From assembly GCF_024294905.1 (NCBI RefSeq), contig NZ_JANCOC010000004.1, positions 123,711 through 183,834 on the forward strand: a stretch of DNA of 60,124 nt, read 5' to 3'. The position numbers and the translations under genes were made by a program. How positions within the stretch are numbered: the first letter of the stretch is position 1; each line of letters opens with the position of its first letter. This document shows, piece after piece, positions 7,859 through 15,347 of this stretch. Under the pieces are notes generated by a model. The model did no database searches. It was not told the DNA's origin and saw only the letters and a list, made by a program, of their open reading frames with translations. Origin of the DNA: Rothia gullae (GTDB taxonomy: Bacteria; Actinomycetota; Actinomycetes; Actinomycetales; Micrococcaceae).

Positions 7859-9709
7859 CTACTTCTTCTTTTCCTTCTCCTCGCTCGAAGACAGTGCCGC
7901 AATGAAGGCTTCCTGAGGAACCTCCACACGACCCACCATCTTCATGCGCTTCTTGCCTTCCTTCTGCTTCTCCAGCAGCTTACGCTTACGCGAAATATCG
8001 CCACCGTAACACTTCGAAAGAACGTCCTTACGCATCGCACGAATATTCTCGCGGGCAATAATACGCGAACCGATAGCCGCCTGAATCGGCACCTCAAACT
8101 GCTGACGAGGAATCAGCTCACGCAGCTTAGAAGTCATCATCAGACCGTACGAGTACGCCTTATCGCGGTGAGTAATGGCGCTGAACGCATCCACCTTCTC
8201 ACCCTGCAGCAGGATGTCGACCTTCACCAGGTCAGCCTCTTCCTCACCGTCGAACTTCCAGTCCAGCGACGCATAACCGCGAGTACGGGACTTCAACTGA
8301 TCGAAGAAATCGAACACGATCTCTGCCAGGGGCAGGCGGTAACGCATCTCCACACGATCCTCGGACAGGTAATCCATGCCGCCGATCTGGCCGCGGCGAG
8401 CCTGGCACAGCTCCATAATCGCGCCAATGTACTCGCTCGGGGCAATAATCGTACACGCCACCATGGGCTCGCGAATCGTCGCGACCTTACCCTCGGGGAA
8501 TTCGCTCGGGTTGGTCACGCGCTTAGCGTTGCCAGCCTCATCCACCACGTCGTAAATAACGTTCGGTGCGGTCGAAATCAGGTCCAGGTTGAACTCGCGT
8601 TCCAGGCGCTCACGCACAATCTCCAGGTGCAGCAGACCCAGGAAGCCACAGCGGAAACCGAAGCCCAGAGCGGCAGAAGTCTCCGGCTCGTAAATCAGCG
8701 CGGCGTCGTTAAGCTTCAGCTTATCCAGCGCGTCACGCAGCGCCGGGTAGTCCGAACCATCAATCGGGAACAGACCAGAGAACACCATCGGCTTGGGATC
8801 CTCATAACCACCCAGGGACTCCTGCGCAGGCTTCGCGGCGGAGGTGACAGTATCACCCACACGGGACTGACGGACGTCCTTCACACCGGTAATGAGGTAA
8901 CCCACCTCGCCCACGCCCAGGCCCTTCGACGGGACAGGCTCAGGGGAAATCACACCGATTTCAAGCAGGTCATGCTCAGCGCCGGTGGACATCATCTTAA
9001 TCTTCTGACGCGGCTGCAGGCTACCGTCCACAACACGCACATAGGTGACCACGCCGCGGTACGAGTCGTACACCGAGTCAAAAATCATGGCACGCGCCGG
9101 GGCGGATGCGTCACCCTGCGGGGCGGGAATCGCCTCCACAATACGGTCCAGCAGAGCCTCAACACCCTCACCGGTCTTACCCGATACGCGCAGAACCTCG
9201 TCCGGCTCGCAACCAATCAGGTTCGCCAGCTCCTCAGCGTACTTATCGGGCTGAGCCGCGGGAAGGTCAATCTTGTTCAGCACCGGGATGATGGTCAGGT
9301 CGTTCTCCATCGCCAGGTACAGGTTCGCCAGGGTCTGAGCCTCAATACCCTGGGCGGCGTCCACAAGCAGAAGCGCACCCTCACACGCAGCCAGGGAGCG
9401 GGACACCTCATAGGTGAAGTCCACGTGGCCGGGGGTGTCAATCATGTTCAGCGCGTAGGAGGTGCCGTCAACATCCCAGGGCATGCGCACAGCCTGAGAC
9501 TTAATGGTGATACCGCGTTCACGTTCAATATCCATGCGGTCCAGGTACTGCGCCTTCATATCGCGCGGGGCAACCACGCCGGTGGCCTGCAGCATACGGT
9601 CTGCGAGGGTGGACTTACCGTGGTCAATGTGGGCGATAATGCAGAAGTTGCGAATAATCGCGGGGTCGGTCGCCGCCGGAACGGGCGGGTTCTTCGACAT
9701 GGGTGCCAA
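7859..9709 (-). CDS. lepA: Elongation factor 4 (LepA)
   Basis: Ribosome-binding translational GTPase that remodels stalled or mistranslocated ribosomes; 616 residues. The G1 motif HIDHGKST is near residue 27, DTPGH and NKID follow, and the C-terminal LepA-specific domain ends in [19 protein letters not shown] basic sequence. The start is a TTG at 9709 with AAAGGA 8 nt upstream; the internal ATG three codons later is spaced too far. The PAC2 gene is 87 bp upstream on the same strand. A terminator lies just downstream. Confidence 0.97.
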   Translation of the reverse strand: MAPMSKNPPVPAATDPAIIRNFCIIAHIDHGKSTLADRMLQATGVVAPRDMKAQYLDRMDIERERGITIKSQAVRMPWDVDGTSYALNMIDTPGHVDFTYEVSRSLAACEGALLLVDAAQGIEAQTLANLYLAMENDLTIIPVLNKIDLPAAQPDKYAEELANLIGCEPDEVLRVSGKTGEGVEALLDRIVEAIPAPQGDASAPARAMIFDSVYDSYRGVVTYVRVVDGSLQPRQKIKMMSTGAEHDLLEIGVISPEPVPSKGLGVGEVGYLITGVKDVRQSRVGDTVTSAAKPAQESLGGYEDPKPMVFSGLFPIDGSDYPALRDALDKLKLNDAALIYEPETSAALGFGFRCGFLGLLHLEIVRERLEREFNLDLISTAPNVIYDVVDEAGNAKRVTNPSEFPEGKVATIREPMVACTIIAPSEYIGAIMELCQARRGQIGGMDYLSEDRVEMRYRLPLAEIVFDFFDQLKSRTRGYASLDWKFDGEEEADLVKVDILLQGEKVDAFSAITHRDKAYSYGLMMTSKLRELIPRQQFEVPIQAAIGSRIIARENIRAMRKDVLSKCYGGDISRKRKLLEKQKEGKKRMKMVGRVEVPQEAFIAALSSSEEKEKKK

Positions 9710-9796
9710 TCACATCATCCTTTCGAGATGCTGGCTGCGGGTATGGGCATAGTTACCTATCATTTTCCCATACCCGCGCCATATGTGCGAACGGAC

Positions 9797-10819
9797 CTAA
9801 CGTTCCGAAGAATCCTCCGCGGATTCCGCACCATCATCGGCAGGATTTACGCTCTCGGAGGCAGCGCTGAGGGAATCCAGGTAGCCCTCAATATCCTCGG
9901 CAATCACCTCACCGGAGACAGTGCGCAGAGTCGAATCCATCTTCTGCTCAATCTCACGCACGAGCTCAACCTTCTCGTAGTCCTTCGCCATTTCTTCGGC
10001 GAGCTCCGCCTCCCACTCATCAGCGTGGGCACGCAGGCGGTCGTACTCCTCAGACTCGACCTTAATGCCGAGGATAACCTCCAGCGCCTCGATCAGGCTC
10101 ACGACCGCGCGCGGGTTCTGCTGGTCAAAGCTCAGATACCCCGGAATGCTCATACGCAGCATGACCGAGGAACGCAGGCCGTGCTCAGCGGCAAGCGCAG
10201 ACATCGCCATCGTCACCGAGGTAGAACCGGTGTAGTCCTCGTGCAGAATACCGGGGATTGCCGCCAGCTTCTCGTCGTAAGTGGTCAGCGTGTACGGGTA
10301 CGGGCGGGTGTGAGCCACCTGATCCTCGAAGGTTTCAACGAAGATTGCGTGGTCCACGTGGAGTTTCTTCACGTACTTGAAGAAGCGGGTCATGAACCGC
10401 TGCAGGCACAGGCTGGGGGCGGGGCCGGTCACCATGAGCAGGCGCAGGCGGCGCTCCGGGATGGTGACCATGTTGTAGAACATCTTGGGCCACACCAGAA
10501 CCGTGGATTCGGAGTCGTCGCTGTTCTGTAGCTGCGGGGCGACGGAAGCATAGTCGTAGAAGTCGTCCATGTCGAAGCCGGGGCTCTCGTCGCACGGGTC
10601 GAACGCGCGGTGAATCACGTCGAGGGCGTCCTCGCCGTTGCCCGGGGGTTCCTTCGCGGAGTTGAAGCCGACCAGCATGACGGTCGTGTAGTTGTCCTCT
10701 TCGGAGGATTCGCTCAGGCGCAGCTTGCCGAGCAGGCCCTTCTTCGCGGGCTGTTCTGTGGAGGCGGGCTTGGCGAAAGCGTCAAAGAGTCGGGCGGGAG
10801 GGAAGTTAGGCTGGCTCAT
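9797..10819 (-). CDS. PAC2 family protein
   Basis: Protein of 340 residues with the PAC2 fold of proteasome-assembly chaperones, widespread in actinobacteria with unknown role. Segments typical of the family include TVMLVGFNSA near the start, the central LRLLMVTGPAPSL and GILHEDYTGSTSVTMAMSALAAEHG, and GIPGYLSF-like sequence after it. The C-terminal part is acidic and helical. The ATG at 10819 has AAGGAC at good spacing; an open upstream extension runs through the promoter and was rejected. A sigma70-like promoter lies 130-160 bp upstream, within a segment duplicated at 12591-12713. Confidence 0.88.
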   Translation of the reverse strand: MSQPNFPPARLFDAFAKPASTEQPAKKGLLGKLRLSESSEEDNYTTVMLVGFNSAKEPPGNGEDALDVIHRAFDPCDESPGFDMDDFYDYASVAPQLQNSDDSESTVLVWPKMFYNMVTIPERRLRLLMVTGPAPSLCLQRFMTRFFKYVKKLHVDHAIFVETFEDQVAHTRPYPYTLTTYDEKLAAIPGILHEDYTGSTSVTMAMSALAAEHGLRSSVMLRMSIPGYLSFDQQNPRAVVSLIEALEVILGIKVESEEYDRLRAHADEWEAELAEEMAKDYEKVELVREIEQKMDSTLRTVSGEVIAEDIEGYLDSLSAASESVNPADDGAESAEDSSER

Positions 10820-10877
10820 CGTTGTCCTTAGCTCGTGGTCGGTGGTTGTGTAGTGTGTATCGGCGGTGCTCGCTCCC

Positions 10878-11001
10878 CCGGCGCTATGTGCAACGCCGCT
10901 TGGGGCGTTCATGATAGGCGCGGGCGGCGTGCGGTACTGCCGACAGTTCCCACTATACGGGCTCCCACGCGACCCGCAAGCGGTTTCGTCACCGGGCGGG
11001 T
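10878..11001 (-). promoter_or_regulatory. Promoter segment of PAC2 gene (repeat X, copy 1)
   Basis: On the minus strand TTGCGG (10974-10979), a 16-nt spacer and TATAGT (10952-10957) form a good sigma70-type promoter. The roughly 122-bp segment around it recurs at 12591-12713 with about nine-tenths identity by eye, again upstream of a gene start. Confidence 0.7.
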
Positions 11002-11040
11002 GCCTCCCCGAAATCTGTGCGTCATAAAACCACGGCGTGC

Positions 11041-11233
11041 GGGTATAGCAAAAGGCACCCTGCCACTTAGCAGGATGCCTTTCGCAAAAGTTATTGGGAG
11101 ATAACCGGTGGTGCCTCCGGTGTCTTCTAGACCGATGCGTAAAGCCGCGGCCGCCCAAGCGTTATTGCCGCACCAATAGGTGAGGCTCAGGGTTTCAGAG
11201 GGGTCGTTTAACTCCTTGACGCCGCGTATACAC
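11041..11233 (-). repeat. Repeat Y, copy 1, with terminator
   Basis: About 190 bp that recurs imperfectly at 11935-12125. Its low-coordinate end is a terminator read on the minus strand: stem 11051-11063 with 11070-11082 (one mismatch, 6-nt loop) followed by TTTTGC. The remainder holds a near-identical block in which a minus-strand frame reads TLSLTYWCGNNAWAAAAL, open in both copies but with different continuations. Confidence 0.75.
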
Positions 11234-11603
11234 AAAAATCTATCTTCCTATTTCATCATTTGTCTTGTATTACTGGCTTGCTACTACTCCAATGGGTCGC
11301 AGAAAGCCAAGGATAAGGCCGAAGCTACGCATCAGACGGCTACAAGTCTAGAGGTCCGAATTAGTGGGCGGGATGATGTCCTCTCTGCCTCGATTCCTCG
11401 ATAGTTTAATTTTTGCGATTTGAAAGATGTGCATACAATCTGCAAGGGTAACAATGCTACTGGGGCAATTAGCTTCTGAACCGATTACGCGGGGACCTAA
11501 CGTAGCCTGCAAATAGGTTTGCCCCAAGTAATTTCACATCTTCCAGATACGGACACATGATGCTGGCAGTTTCATAGGACATCAGAATATGTGGTTATCC
11601 TGA
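11234..11603. other. Degenerate intergenic part of the island
   Basis: Between repeat Y copy 1 and the decayed immunity-like frame. A plus-strand frame ending at 11404 contains a lipobox-like LVLLAC but has no start outside the repeat and no ribosome binding site. No gene is supported here. Confidence 0.4.
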
Positions 11604-11840
11604 TCAAGCTCCGTTTATTGGGGGAAACGGTGGAATTCTCTCTGGGATAAGAACCTCACCGGCTGCGGTACGCTCGTCATACTCGCGTGCGATAGAACGC
11701 ATTTGGACATGCGACCCCCGCTTAAAGCGCTCCTCAAGAACCCATTGGCGTTTCATGGCTTCAGCCTTATTAGCTGGTGCCGGCGGCGTAATCTTAGTTA
11801 CGCAGAAGGTGATAGGGTCGCTCAGCGTCGGAGGGATTTT
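11604..11840 (-). pseudogene. Decayed immunity-like gene fragment
   Basis: A 78-codon open stretch closed upstream by TGA, with a protein-like sequence: PITFCVTKITPP, then MKRQWVLEERFKRG, SIAREYDERTAAGEVLIP and a terminal PPFPPINGA. The only internal ATG (11756) gives 50 residues and has no good ribosome binding site. The C-terminal pattern of a charged helix, a hydrophobic/Pro-rich FPP end and similar length resembles the ends of the two intact small genes at 12216 and 12926. It is therefore read as the 3' remnant of a related immunity gene. Homology is judged by eye and could be wrong. Confidence 0.5.
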
Positions 11841-11934
11841 TCAGGTTCCATGTGAGTATTCTAGTCTAGCTTCTTACTGAGTTCTGTTGGCATGGTACAC
11901 ATGCACCGCATCTTTAGGGTTCCTTCTGGGCATA

Positions 11935-12125
11935 GCAAAAGGCACCCCGCCACTTAGCAGGATGCCTTTCACAAAAGTTATAAGGAGTTAGCCAGTGACG
12001 CCCCCGAACGGTCCTTTAGACCGAAGCATAAAGCCGCGGCCGCCCAAGCATTATTGCCGCACCAATAGGTGAGGCTCAGGGTTGCAGGGGAATTGTCTAA
12101 CTCCTTGAGCCCAAGTATACACGAA
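11935..12125 (-). repeat. Repeat Y, copy 2, with terminator
   Basis: Second copy of the 190-bp repeat. The terminator stem is 11938-11950 with 11957-11969, with two mismatches compared with one in copy 1, followed on the minus strand by TTTTGCTATGCC. The same tail also follows the terminator at 12876-12912. Confidence 0.75.
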
Positions 12126-12130
12126 AAAGA

Positions 12131-12173
12131 GATCCCCTGCGTTCCCCTTAGAGGAGGGGAAACGCAGGGGGTC
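12131..12173 (-). terminator. Long hairpin downstream of orphan gene
   Basis: Arms GATCCCCTGCGTTCCCC and GGGGAAACGCAGGGGGTC pair over about 17 bp. It is the second hairpin after the stop of the gene at 12216-12551 and is probably its terminator. Confidence 0.6.
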
Positions 12174-12190
12174 TCCGCCCTTAAGCCAGA

Positions 12191-12208
12191 GGGGTACTTA
12201 GGTACCCC
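12191..12208 (-). terminator. Small hairpin after orphan gene
   Basis: GGGGTAC, a TTAG loop and GTACCCC, 8 nt after the stop of the orphan gene. It lacks a T run. Confidence 0.4.
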
Positions 12209-12215
12209 GCAAGTT

Positions 12216-12551
12216 TTAGAAAGGCAAAAGCGCCAAATCGTATGGAGTGCCAGCATAAACATCCGGCAACTCGCCATTAGCCACCTTCTCACGATACAAG
12301 CTGGTTACTTCGCTATATTTGAAGGGGAATTCCTTAGCTTCATACCTACGCTTAATCTCTGCTAAACCCCACTCATATTCGGCACCGGGGCGTGCCACCG
12401 GAGCGTTGAAAAAACGCCCTTTCAACTCAGCACGCATCCACCCCTCCGGAGTATTTGCATCAGATATGGGCTTCGTAAAATCGAACGGGGCACGCCAATA
12501 ATCGGGGTCTTCACGATAATCGTAAGCTTCTTCTGCAATCTCGCTACTCAT
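12216..12551 (-). CDS. Hypothetical protein, possible orphan immunity protein
   Basis: A 111-residue acidic, soluble protein with no signal peptide or membrane segment. The start (MSSEIAEEAYDYRED) has CAGGAGA at ideal spacing. It contains EGWMRAELKGRFFNAP, a charged helix WGLAEIKRRYEAKEFPFKY and the end GELPDVYAGTPYDLALLPF. I do not recognise the family. Its size, acidity, solitary placement beside a toxin-immunity pair and loosely similar C-terminal layout to the decayed frame at 11604 suggest an orphan immunity protein; this is inference. A promoter copy (repeat X) ends 40 bp upstream, so it is probably transcribed independently. Two hairpins follow. Confidence 0.75.
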   Translation of the reverse strand: MSSEIAEEAYDYREDPDYWRAPFDFTKPISDANTPEGWMRAELKGRFFNAPVARPGAEYEWGLAEIKRRYEAKEFPFKYSEVTSLYREKVANGELPDVYAGTPYDLALLPF

Positions 12552-12590
12552 GGGGAATCTCCTGATAATATGCAAAAATGTGTACCCACA

Positions 12591-12713
12591 CCGGCGCTGC
12601 TTGCAACGCCGCTTAGGGCGCTCATGATAGGCGCGGGCGGTGTGCGGTACCGCCGATAGTTCCCACTATACGGGCTCTTCCACAAACCGCAAGCGGTTTC
12701 GTCACCGGGCGGG
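12591..12713 (-). promoter_or_regulatory. Promoter segment (repeat X, copy 2)
   Basis: On the minus strand TTGCGG (12687-12692), a 16-nt spacer and TATAGT (12665-12670). The 122-bp segment matches the PAC2 promoter segment at 10878-11001. It drives the orphan gene at 12216-12551. Confidence 0.7.
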
Positions 12714-12875
12714 CGGTGCCGCTGCGTACAGTGGAAAACTCAAAACTGGGTACACAAAAGCTCCGTGCATGCACACCGTGCATAGGGCTTCTAATTATAT
12801 AAATCTAACGCTTTAGGAGGTCTAGATGAGCCTCATAGTCGAACTCTTCAGTAGCGTATGTTTTTTGTGGCATAG

Positions 12876-12912
12876 CAAAAGGGGGCGCCCACCTGATGGT
12901 GTGGCGCCCCCC
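12876..12912 (-). terminator. Terminator of toxin-immunity operon
   Basis: Stem GGGGGCGCC with GGCGCCCCC (12881-12911), followed on the minus strand by TTTTGCTATGCC, the same tail as the repeat Y terminators. It lies 13 nt after the immunity gene stop. The rest of the gap down to repeat X (12714-12875) contains a 22-codon open frame (12805-12873, minus) reported under findings. Confidence 0.8.
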
Positions 12913-12925
12913 CTGTGTGGGTTGG

Positions 12926-13330
12926 CTAGTTGTCGTTGCTGGGGGTGAGTTCGGGCGGGAAGGGAATAGGGCCTTCTACGGGCTTGATGCCGCGGCGGGC
13001 GTACTCGGCAACGATTTCAGGACGCTTATTCAGCTTCCGCACCGCCGCTACCAGCCGCTTCTCATGACCGTCATTGCTCAACCAATTAATGTACGGGTAG
13101 CTTAGCAAGAAATCTACGTACAGCTCAGGATCCATAGGGTAACCATTATCCGAAGACACCATAAGGTTCTCTTCCGCTTGCATCCGCTCATAACCGGAGA
13201 AGCCGACACCGTAATGCCCGCCTTCTTCCGTATCGGTCAAAGCCCAGTTAAAAGTAGTAGCAGAGTCTTCAGCATAATACGCCTGCTGGGGACTAACGTC
13301 GATATCTTTAACCCACATGCTTCCACTCAT
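12926..13330 (-). CDS. Candidate immunity protein for EndoU toxin
   Basis: A 134-residue soluble protein rich in Tyr, Glu and Asp, encoded immediately after the toxin gene and overlapping its 3' end by 23 bp (11 bp if the second Met at 13318 is used; the ribosome binding site AGGA fits neither spacing perfectly). Visible segments are AYYAEDSATTFNWALTD, YVDFLLSYPYINWLSND and the terminal EGPIPFPPELTPSNDN. I do not recognise the family by name. Toxin followed by a small overlapping cytosolic gene is the standard arrangement of polymorphic toxin and immunity, where the partner binds and blocks the nuclease. Function is inferred from context. Confidence 0.7.
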   Translation of the reverse strand: MSGSMWVKDIDVSPQQAYYAEDSATTFNWALTDTEEGGHYGVGFSGYERMQAEENLMVSSDNGYPMDPELYVDFLLSYPYINWLSNDGHEKRLVAAVRKLNKRPEIVAEYARRGIKPVEGPIPFPPELTPSNDN

Positions 13331-14135
13331 TTTCCTGTAGGAGCCTTCTAATATCCGAGGAGATATTTAAAGGCGCAAGTACTTCTACCCCAGTATCAGC
13401 CAAATTAGCTCGACAATCAACACCCTTCATCGGAAAAGCAGCATGAAGTATAGTGCGACTACCGATAATCTCAAGACGGGCATGTAAAAGAATATCGTCT
13501 ATAACCCCTAACAGCTTAACCCCAGCCGTCCCACTCCCGTAGGACTTAACAGAGACCATGTCAGGAGAATCTAGCAGCTTTTGCACAGCTTCTCGTGCCC
13601 GTTGCTTCGTCCACCCCGGAGGGAACTTCACCTTATTCCGGTGAGTACTCTCAGGACGATGCCCACCGTCTAGCCCGTTCGGCTCGCCTTCCCAGATATG
13701 CCGCATATCCTCATCAGTCAGCCGATACTCGGGCACCTTCACAGAAGCACGCGGAACAGTCTCAACACCGGGTGGCGGCCATTGCCACTCCTGCACCTCG
13801 GGCAGCCCCTTACGCCGGGAACGCCGCGAAGAGCCCATCTTCTTCGGATACTGACCATCCACAGAAGCGAACCCCCTTTCTGCCATAAACCCGTTATGTT
13901 CCTTGAACGCCTGCGCCTCGAAGCCACGCCGCTGGGATGACTCCAGCTCATCAGTCACAGCTTCCAGATGCTGTTCATCCGCACCATCTGTCACGGTGAA
14001 GGCGGCGGCTTCGTCCCGCTTATTCGAGATCAGCACGGGCGAGCCGGCGGCGGCACGCTCGGTCAGTTCCTGCTCAACCCAATCCCTGGGGTGGTTGCCC
14101 TTATATGCGTCCGGGTTGGTTGCCGCCCTGCCCAC
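13308..14135 (-). CDS. EndoU-type nuclease toxin, probably lacking its delivery domains
   Basis: A 275-residue protein whose last 130 residues match the bacterial EndoU RNase toxin domain: DEDMRHIWEGE, DGGHRPES, NKVKFPPGW, a helix, GVIDDILLHARLEI and ILHAAFP. The two His and the Lys correspond to the expected His-His-Lys catalytic set. Residues 1-115 (DWVEQELTERAAAG, AEQ-like helices, a basic SSRRSRRKG linker) are not recognised. There is no signal peptide, WXG, Rhs or other delivery module, and the frame is closed by TAG four codons upstream of the GTG start. It abuts the integrase remnant, so it is probably a displaced C-terminal toxin cassette. EndoU toxins act on RNA in rival cells; expression here is uncertain because no promoter or strong ribosome binding site is evident. 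Confidence 0.78.
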   Translation of the reverse strand: MGRAATNPDAYKGNHPRDWVEQELTERAAAGSPVLISNKRDEAAAFTVTDGADEQHLEAVTDELESSQRRGFEAQAFKEHNGFMAERGFASVDGQYPKKMGSSRRSRRKGLPEVQEWQWPPPGVETVPRASVKVPEYRLTDEDMRHIWEGEPNGLDGGHRPESTHRNKVKFPPGWTKQRAREAVQKLLDSPDMVSVKSYGSGTAGVKLLGVIDDILLHARLEIIGSRTILHAAFPMKGVDCRANLADTGVEVLAPLNISSDIRRLLQENEWKHVG

Positions 14136-14661
14136 AACCCGCCCCTACTCGGGGTACCTGCCCGATCTGGTCGACATTCTGCTTGGTACTGGGTGCCGTT
14201 GGGGTGAGGGTTCCGGGCTCCGATGGGAGGACGTAGACCTGGACGCTGGGACGGTTACGGTAGCCGGCACGCTCATTCAGAAGGGCGGCTGGCAGGCGGA
14301 CACAAAGACTCACGAGCCCCGCACCCTGCAGGTGCCGTCCTTTGTGCTCGATGTGCTCCGCAGGCGGCACTCAGAAGCCCGGGACGGCGCCGTGCACGTG
14401 TTCGAGCAAGGCGGGGCACCACTCGCCTACAACTCAGCAAGAAACTACCTCCAGCGGGCACTGACAGGCTCCGAGCTAGAGTGGGTGACCTGGCATGTAC
14501 TCCGCAAGACCACAGCAACCTTCCTCGATGAGCGTCTCGGGTTGGCTGAGGCGTCTGCACAGCTGGGTCACGCCTCGGAGGCGCAGACGTTATCGGCGTA
14601 TGTGGCGCGTGACCGGCAGGCGGTCTTTGCGGAAGCGCTGGAGGGGCTGGCGGCGGCGTAG
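14134..14661 (+). pseudogene. 5'-truncated tyrosine recombinase (integrase) catalytic domain
   Basis: About 176 codons encode the catalytic half of a phage/island integrase: TGCRWGE with the first Arg, LRWEDVDLD, HVLRKTTATF with His-x-x-Arg, LGHAS with the second His, and TLSAYV with the Tyr nucleophile. The N-terminal DNA-binding domain is missing: the frame continues upstream only through sequence antisense to the toxin gene. It has no proper start and is a remnant. It points away from the toxin, towards rpsT. It marks the former edge of an integrated element. Confidence 0.85.
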
Positions 14662-14733
14662 ATTGGTCACAATTTACTCCCAATTTTGAAACCAGTAAAC
14701 CCCAAAAATGAACCAGTATTTAACCTGGCGAAA

Positions 14734-14785
14734 AAAGAAGAACCCCCGTATTTCCCCTAGTCAACTAGAGGAAATACGGGGGTTC
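14734..14785 (-). terminator. rpsT terminator
   Basis: A near-perfect stem GAACCCCCGTATTTCC / GGAAATACGGGGGTTC (14740-14785) followed on the minus strand by CTTCTTTTTT. Classic rho-independent terminator 38 bp after the rpsT stop. Confidence 0.92.
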
Positions 14786-14822
14786 ATATAGTTTGCACAC
14801 CTGTTACGTGTGCGCTCTCACA

Positions 14823-15086
14823 TTAGAAAGCCTTGTTTACCAGCGCAGCAAGACCGGACTTCTTGTTTGCAGCGGTCTTCTTGTGCAGAACACCCTTGGA
14901 AACAGCCTTGTCCAGCTTACGGTTCACAAAACGCAGAGCCTCAACAGCAGCTTCCTGGTTCTGTGCCTCAACAGCAGCCTTGACCTTGCGGGTCGCGGTC
15001 TTCAGCTCGGACTTTACAATGTTGTTGCGCAGGCGAGCCTTCTCGTTGGTGAGGATACGCTTCTTCTGAGACTTAATGTTAGCCAC
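14823..15086 (-). CDS. rpsT: 30S ribosomal protein S20
   Basis: Small-subunit protein of 87 residues that binds the 5' domain of 16S rRNA early in assembly. It shows the family start [18 protein letters not shown], a long basic helix with [14 protein letters not shown], and the end [13 protein letters not shown]. The start is a GTG with GAAAG 7 nt upstream. It is transcribed alone and ends at a strong terminator. In relatives it is placed between holA and lepA, so the island on its downstream side interrupts that order. A TATTAT on the minus strand near 15216-15221 could be a -10 box. Confidence 0.97.
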   Translation of the reverse strand: MANIKSQKKRILTNEKARLRNNIVKSELKTATRKVKAAVEAQNQEAAVEALRFVNRKLDKAVSKGVLHKKTAANKKSGLAALVNKAF

Positions 15087-15347
15087 AATTAAACTTTCTG
15101 TTTTGTCTTATTGGTCGGTGAGGGCGACGCTGGCCGATCATCGACTGAGCGGCGTGGGGATGCCTATGGCAACCGGCCAGCAGTGCCCGATGACCATCGG
15201 ACACTCAACCACACATAATACCAGATGAACAGCCTCCACGACAGACCCCCGCGGAGAGAAAAATACTGTGAAAACCGCTACACGCAGCCTCCACATCCGG
15301 CGCAGATAATCGACACCAGTCGCCGGTGAAACTACCGGCACAGGGCG

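Noticed and set aside
7703..10531. Plus-strand 942-codon frame opposite lepA and PAC2
   Set aside because: It is antisense to two well-supported genes, has repetitive Arg/His/Leu composition typical of a shadow frame, and crosses the intergenic terminator.
11180..11404. Plus-strand frame with lipobox-like LVLLAC
   Set aside because: Its only start lies inside repeat Y, there is no ribosome binding site, and no lipoprotein N-terminus of normal form.
10909..12292. Minus-strand frames sharing TLSLTYWCGNNAWAAAAL as a conserved peptide gene
   Set aside because: The shared peptide follows from near-identical nucleotide repeats; the two frames diverge on both sides and lack supported starts. Kept as repeat Y only.
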